Source: an uncultured Mycoplasmatota bacterium (GTDB lineage: Bacteria > Bacillota_I > Bacilli_A > Mycoplasmatales > Mycoplasmoidaceae). Taken from it: 11,758 nt of DNA. The notes beneath the pieces are model-generated. The model did not search any database. It saw only the letters and a program-made list of their open reading frames with translations, and had not been told where the DNA came from. The position numbers and the translations under genes are program-made. This document shows positions 8,277-11,758 of the stretch, one piece after another (position 1 is the stretch's first letter; each line of letters opens with the position of its first letter). The stretch lies in contig CATEWF010000028.1 in assembly GCA_949527715.1 (NCBI GenBank), positions 1 to 11,758 of the forward strand. The letters are read 5' to 3'.

Positions 8277-8279
8277 TTC
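8262..8279. terminator. Palindrome over two convergent stop codons, possible bidirectional terminator
   Basis: GAACTAATT at 8262-8270 is followed directly by its exact reverse complement, AATTAGTTC, at 8271-8279. As RNA it could fold into a seven-pair stem with a TTAA loop on either strand. It contains the mtaB stop (TAG, 8274-8276) and the stop of the minus-strand surface protein gene (complement of 8269-8271). On the plus strand, T-rich sequence follows within 20 bases. The stem is weak (two G-C pairs in the stem), so terminator activity is uncertain. Confidence 0.45.
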
Positions 8280-10575
8280 GTTTTAGATTATCTTTTTTAT
8301 ATAAAAATAAACCAATTGATAAAATTATTATTCCCAAACCTATAACTCCAATTAATCAATATTTGCTAATTGATGGTTTATTAGAAAAAGTGTATTCGTA
8401 ATTAAGAGACACTGTTTCTTTAGAAAAATAGTCGTTGTATTTTATTTGTGCTTCTAATGTATGTTTTTTATCGTTCAAATTCAAATTAATATTTAAATTG
8501 TTTAAATTTAAAAACTCTTTTGATACATCTAAAAAATTATTGATAAATTCTTCTCTTGTTATTTTTGACGGTTGTTTTGTTAGAGAACTTTTATCTATAT
8601 TTTGCTTTTGACAAAGATAGTATTTTGTCAAATTATTGATGGTAAATTTTTTATTGTATAGTTCTGAATTAAAATCTGGAATAGAACATGATTCTACTTT
8701 TAATATTGTTTCCCCAGTTTTGTCAATAATTTTATCTATTTTGAACTTTATTGAAGATAACAAATTATTGTCAAATCCATTAAATTCAATAATTTTATGC
8801 GCTAAATCATCGTTAATTTCTTTTGCAAATAAAAGAGACGAATATTTTTTACTATCAAAAGTTAAGTTTTTTAAATCTGGTATTTTAAAACCAGAAATTG
8901 TTTTTTGATAGTTTTGCTCATTCAATTGAATTGATATGTAAATATTTCCTGTGAATTCATTTCGTATGATTTGATACTCGTTAGAATTTAGGTGTGTTCC
9001 TGTATCTTTGTTTCCGTAATTATCTGTTGTATTTACATATTCTTTTAAAATTTCTTCATCTGTTAAATCGTAACAATATCTGTTAGATTTTGGTAATTTA
9101 TCATTGAATGAAATAGTGGTAATTTTTGGCATTTTCAAGATAAAATCATTTTTATTTGATTCAATGTTAGTACTACATATTGAAATTTTGTTTTCAATAT
9201 CAGTGGCTATATAGTTTTCTTGATCAATGAATTCATTCGAAATTAAATTTGTTAATTTAATTTCATATTCGCCATTAATGTTTTTAGATAATTTAATAAT
9301 TTTGCCTTTTTTTAATTCATCGTTTGATATGCTTGTTTGCAAATTATCAAACATATTTGGATTAGTCTTGTTTGGAATTTGATAATCTAATTTCACATTT
9401 ATAAAGTTAATTAGATATTGTATTGTATCTATAGGATTATCATTTATTCCAATATTATATTTTTTTGCTAATATGCCATTATTAGATTGGTGTTTGTTTA
9501 AGTAATCTTCAATTTCTTCAATTGAACTCATTTGTTTAAATTTATCAAAACATGTTTCTATATTATCGTCATAAATCTTATATTCATTTATTCCTTTGAT
9601 AAATTCTTGCTTAGCAACATTAGATAACTCATTTAAATTGATTTCTTTTAATTTTTGATTTCGTGTTTTTGTATATTGAGAAAGTTTAAAAAATTCATCA
9701 TTAAACTTAATTTGAATTGTTCCTTCTTTATAGTTTGCATTAGTAAAACAAACAAGATCCTTTATTCTATATTTATTAACTTTAAGATTTATATCATTAT
9801 TTAATGTTTCAACTTTTGCAAGCGAATCTGTGGTATCAACTCCTTGTAAAGATCATAAATATCTTCTTACAAAATTATCTACAACATAAACATATTGAAC
9901 TTCTTTTAATTTTGAATATGGAATACTATAAAAACTAAAAGATTTATTGGTAAATTTTTTATTTACTCCAATATGCAAATTAAAATCTGTAGCTTTTTGA
10001 TATTCGTAAGATTGATCAGATCCATTTTGGAATACTACTTTACCTACTAATGAGTGAAAATTAGTGTTTTTTGGCCATGTATTTGTGTTATTCAAAAATA
10101 AATCAGTGTCATCTAATCCTCAGCTTAAAGTAGATTTACTTTTTATTTTTAAATTATCTATATATTGAAATTTCCAATCTTGTATTCGACTGTTTGTATC
10201 ATGTTTTGCATCTCCTCAACGATAACTACCAGTATTTGATGAAGTATCTGGTGTAGTTAGTTGAGTTGCACTAATAATTGCATCATTACCATTTATTATT
10301 GGTTGAGATTCAGATGCAAAAATTCTTTTAACTTTTTGATCAAAATCTATTTCTTTTCTTTTGATCCCGCTTACATTTGTATCTCAACCATTACCGTGAT
10401 AAGCTAATATCTGATTTGTTTTAGTAGTGATTTCTTGATTTGTTGGATTAACAGCATCTTGATTTAGTTTTAAACTTTCTTTTTTTAAATTAGTATTATT
10501 ACAAGTGTTTATGTTTAAGAAACATCCTCCAACAAAACAAAAATTCAATAATTTTCTTCTTAAAAATTTTTTCAT
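8269..10575 (-). CDS. Large predicted surface protein with export signal and C-terminal anchor
   Basis: A single 768-residue gene, seen only with code 4: five TGA codons (complement of 10384-10386, 10216-10218, 10120-10122, 9853-9855 and 8356-8358) read as Trp, and I found no TAA or TAG in the frame. It starts with a basic n-region (MKKFLRRK) and a short hydrophobic stretch to about residue 22. FVGGC ending at Cys18 is a borderline lipobox, since Lys8 is unusually close. The long middle is rich in Asn, Lys, Ile and Asp and looks like beta-rich extracellular domains. The end has one helix at 740-759 and a basic tail (KKDNLKR). This layout suggests a protein displayed on the cell surface and held by the C-terminal helix, perhaps also by lipid. 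I recognise no family and no catalytic motif. It is divergent from the rRNA operon and overlaps mtaB by eight bases at its end. Confidence 0.85.
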
Positions 10576-10582
10576 ATTTTAT

Positions 10583-10588
10583 CCTCCT
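10583..10588 (-). promoter_or_regulatory. Perfect AGGAGG ribosome binding site of the surface protein gene
   Basis: CCTCCT on the plus strand reads AGGAGG on the coding strand, seven bases before the ATG at 10573-10575. It fixes the start codon of the 768-residue gene and implies strong translation. Most other genes in the window have weak or no such site, so this gene is probably highly expressed when transcribed. Confidence 0.88.
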
Positions 10589-10606
10589 ACTAATACTATT
10601 TCTCAC

Positions 10607-10624
10607 AAAAAAATATTTTTTTTT
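10607..10624. repeat. A7-TA-T9 homopolymer palindrome upstream of the surface protein gene
   Basis: Seven A (10607-10613), then TA, then nine T (10616-10624); A7-TA-T7 is a perfect 16-bp palindrome. It lies 32-49 bases upstream of the surface gene ATG, where that gene's promoter is expected. Runs of this kind are prone to slippage, and mollicute surface genes are known to be switched by poly-A length changes in promoters. No certain -10 or -35 for this gene is visible nearby. Confidence 0.6.
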
Positions 10625-10657
10625 GATAAATTTTCTAATTTAAATTTTTCTTTTATT

Positions 10658-10676
10658 TATATATATGACGCGCGCG
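10658..10676. other. Alternating purine-pyrimidine tract with CGCGCGCG
   Basis: TATATATATG (10658-10667) is followed by ACGCGCGCG (10668-10676), two alternating tracts with a break between them. Eight consecutive C/G bases are striking in intergenic DNA of this composition. The tract lies between the surface gene start and the rRNA promoter. Alternating CG is the classic sequence that can flip to Z-DNA under negative supercoiling; it could also be a protein site. Confidence 0.55.
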
Positions 10677-10721
10677 AAGAGACAAATTTTAGACACAAAA
10701 AATAAAAAAATTAAAAAAAGT

Positions 10722-10749
10722 TTGACAAAAAAATGAAAATGTGTATAAT
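10722..10749 (+). promoter_or_regulatory. Strong rRNA operon promoter
   Basis: Perfect TTGACA (10722-10727) and perfect TATAAT (10744-10749) are spaced by 16 bases. Runs of A at 10697-10720 just upstream resemble an UP element. Transcription would start near 10756, about 60 bases before the mature 16S end. It is the best promoter match in the window, as expected for rRNA. Confidence 0.92.
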
Positions 10750-10785
10750 TTGTATTACGTCGCCTAAAAAATGGGTGGCGGGATC

Positions 10786-10804
10786 GTTCTTTGAAAACTA
10801 AATA
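10786..10804 (+). promoter_or_regulatory. BoxA-like antitermination sequence in the rRNA leader
   Basis: GTTCTTTGAAAACTAAATA in the transcribed leader matches the conserved Firmicutes rRNA leader element containing boxA (NTTCTTTGA-like). The NusB-NusE complex would load here. Just before it, CGCC (10761-10764) and GGCG (10777-10780) could form a small leader hairpin. Confidence 0.7.
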
Positions 10805-10815
10805 GAATCCGTCAA

Positions 10816-11758
10816 TTTTTTGAGAGTTTGATCCTGGCTCAGGATTAACGCTAGCGGTATGCCTAATACATGCAAGTCGAGCGGATGTAGCAATACATTA
10901 GCGGCAAACGGGTGAGTAATACATATCTAACCTACCCTTTAGAGAAGAATAACTGATCGAAAGATTAGCTAATACTTCATAGGATATTTGAATGCATGTT
11001 CAAATATTTAAAGTTCCGTTTGGAACGCTTTAGGATGGGGGTGTGGTTTATCAGATAGTTGGTGAGGTAATGGCCCACCAAGTCAATGACGAATAGCTAT
11101 GCTGAGAGGTAGAATAGCCACAAGGGGACTGAGACACGGCCCCTACTCCTACGGGAGGCAGCAGTAGGGAATTTTTCACAATGGGCGAAAGCCTGATGGA
11201 GCAATACCGCGTGGATGATGAAGGTCTTTGGATTGTAAAATCCTTTTATTAGGGACGAATGACATAAGTAGGAAATGATTTATGTTTGACTGTACCTTTT
11301 GAATAAGTAACGGCAAACTATGTGCCAGCAGCCGCGGTAATACATAGGTTACAAGCGTTATCCGGATTTACTGGGCGTAAAGCGAGCGCAGGCTGATTCA
11401 CAAGTCTGGTGTTAAATGCAGTTGCTCAACAACTGTTTGCATTGGAAACTGTGAGTCTAGAGTGTGATAGGGAGTTCTGGAACTCCATGTGGAGCGGTGG
11501 AATGCGTAGATATATGGAAGAACACCAGTGGCGAAAGCGAGAACTTAGGTCACAACTGACGCTTAGGCTCGAAAGTGTGGGGAGCAAATAGGATTAGATA
11601 CCCTAGTAGTCCACACCGTAAACGATGATCATTAGTTGTTAATACGATAGTATTAGTGACGTAGCTAACGCGTTAAATGATCCGCCTGGGTAGTACATTC
11701 GCAAGAATGAAACTCAAACGGAATTGACGGGGACCCGCACAAGTGGTGGAGCATGTTG
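10816..11758 (+). rRNA. rrs: 16S ribosomal RNA (5' part)
   Basis: The first about 943 bases of the small-subunit rRNA; the gene runs past the right edge. Landmarks in order are AGAGTTTGATCCTGGCTCAG at 10823-10842, ACTCCTACGGGAGGCAGCAG near 11143-11162, the 530 loop GTGCCAGCAGCCGCGGTAAT near 11322-11341, ATTAGATACCCTAGTAGTCC near 11593-11612, and AACGGAATTGACGGGG near 11716-11731. The 5' end is placed by counting from AGAGTTTG as Escherichia coli position 8, and may be off by a few bases. The sequence looks intact and its base composition is far richer in G and C than the flanking genes, as normal for rRNA in mollicutes. Orientation is away from the surface protein gene. Nothing suggests a pseudogene. 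Confidence 0.98.

Noticed and set aside
8636..8908. 90-codon open frame on the plus strand
   Set aside because: It is antisense to the surface protein gene, with no start signal and no recognisable protein features.
8269..10575. Surface gene as a decayed pseudogene in three pieces
   Set aside because: The only interruptions are TGA, which encodes Trp throughout this window (for example in nusB, efp and plsY), so the gene is intact.
10505..10705. 66-codon plus-strand frame crossing the surface gene start
   Set aside because: It covers the signal peptide and ribosome binding site of the surface gene and is low-complexity Phe/Lys/Asn sequence.
11409..11591. 60-codon open frame inside 16S rRNA
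   Set aside because: The bases are conserved rRNA; this is not a gene.
1..11758. CRISPR arrays, insertion sequences, phage genes, riboswitches and tRNA genes
   Set aside because: I saw no regularly spaced repeats, transposase or phage motifs, conserved aptamer pattern, or tRNA-like cloverleaf with a GTTCRANNC arm outside the rRNA.

Overview
The window comes from a mollicute (mycoplasma-like bacterium). The DNA is very AT-rich, and UGA must be read as tryptophan (genetic code 4): at least eight genes become full-length family members only when in-frame TGA codons are read through. The partial 16S rRNA has mollicute-type sequence (for example an AAACTCAAACGGAATTGACGG block near the right edge). 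I would guess the pneumoniae-type branch (Malacoplasma/Ureaplasma relatives), but I could not run a 16S comparison.

Left part (1-3555). The minus strand carries the start of a type II topoisomerase B subunit (probably parE) and, just upstream of it, a nicotinamidase-like hydrolase. Divergent from these across a 30-base gap is a plus-strand run: plsY (phospholipid synthesis), pncB (nicotinate phosphoribosyltransferase) and an unidentified five-helix membrane protein, closed by a clear intrinsic terminator. The hydrolase and PncB together make a nicotinamide to nicotinate to NaMN salvage route, split across a shared divergent promoter region.

Middle part (3637-8276). A tightly packed plus-strand cluster reads pepD (M20 dipeptidase), efp, an Asp23-like small protein, nusB, a four-helix membrane protein, and mtaB (tRNA ms2t6A methylthiotransferase). 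The genes after efp overlap or abut (TAATG junction, 1-base gaps, 17-base overlap), so they are probably cotranscribed. The efp-asp23-nusB order is an old Firmicutes arrangement. The cluster mixes peptide salvage, translation elongation, rRNA antitermination and tRNA modification.

Right part (8269-11758). On the minus strand lies one 768-residue gene that naive stop-codon calling breaks into pieces. It has a perfect AGGAGG ribosome binding site, an N-terminal export signal and a C-terminal membrane anchor, so it is probably a surface protein. It converges on mtaB, with overlapping stop codons inside an 18-bp palindrome. It diverges from an rRNA operon that has a near-ideal promoter, a boxA-like leader and the first about 943 bases of 16S rRNA. 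The 240-base divergent region holds an A7-TA-T9 homopolymer palindrome and a CGCGCGCG tract, both unusual for this DNA.

I found no tRNA, insertion sequence, CRISPR array, phage gene or riboswitch, and no gene-free stretch over 300 bases. Most of the window is ordinary housekeeping DNA; the least understood parts are the surface protein, its upstream region and the two membrane proteins.
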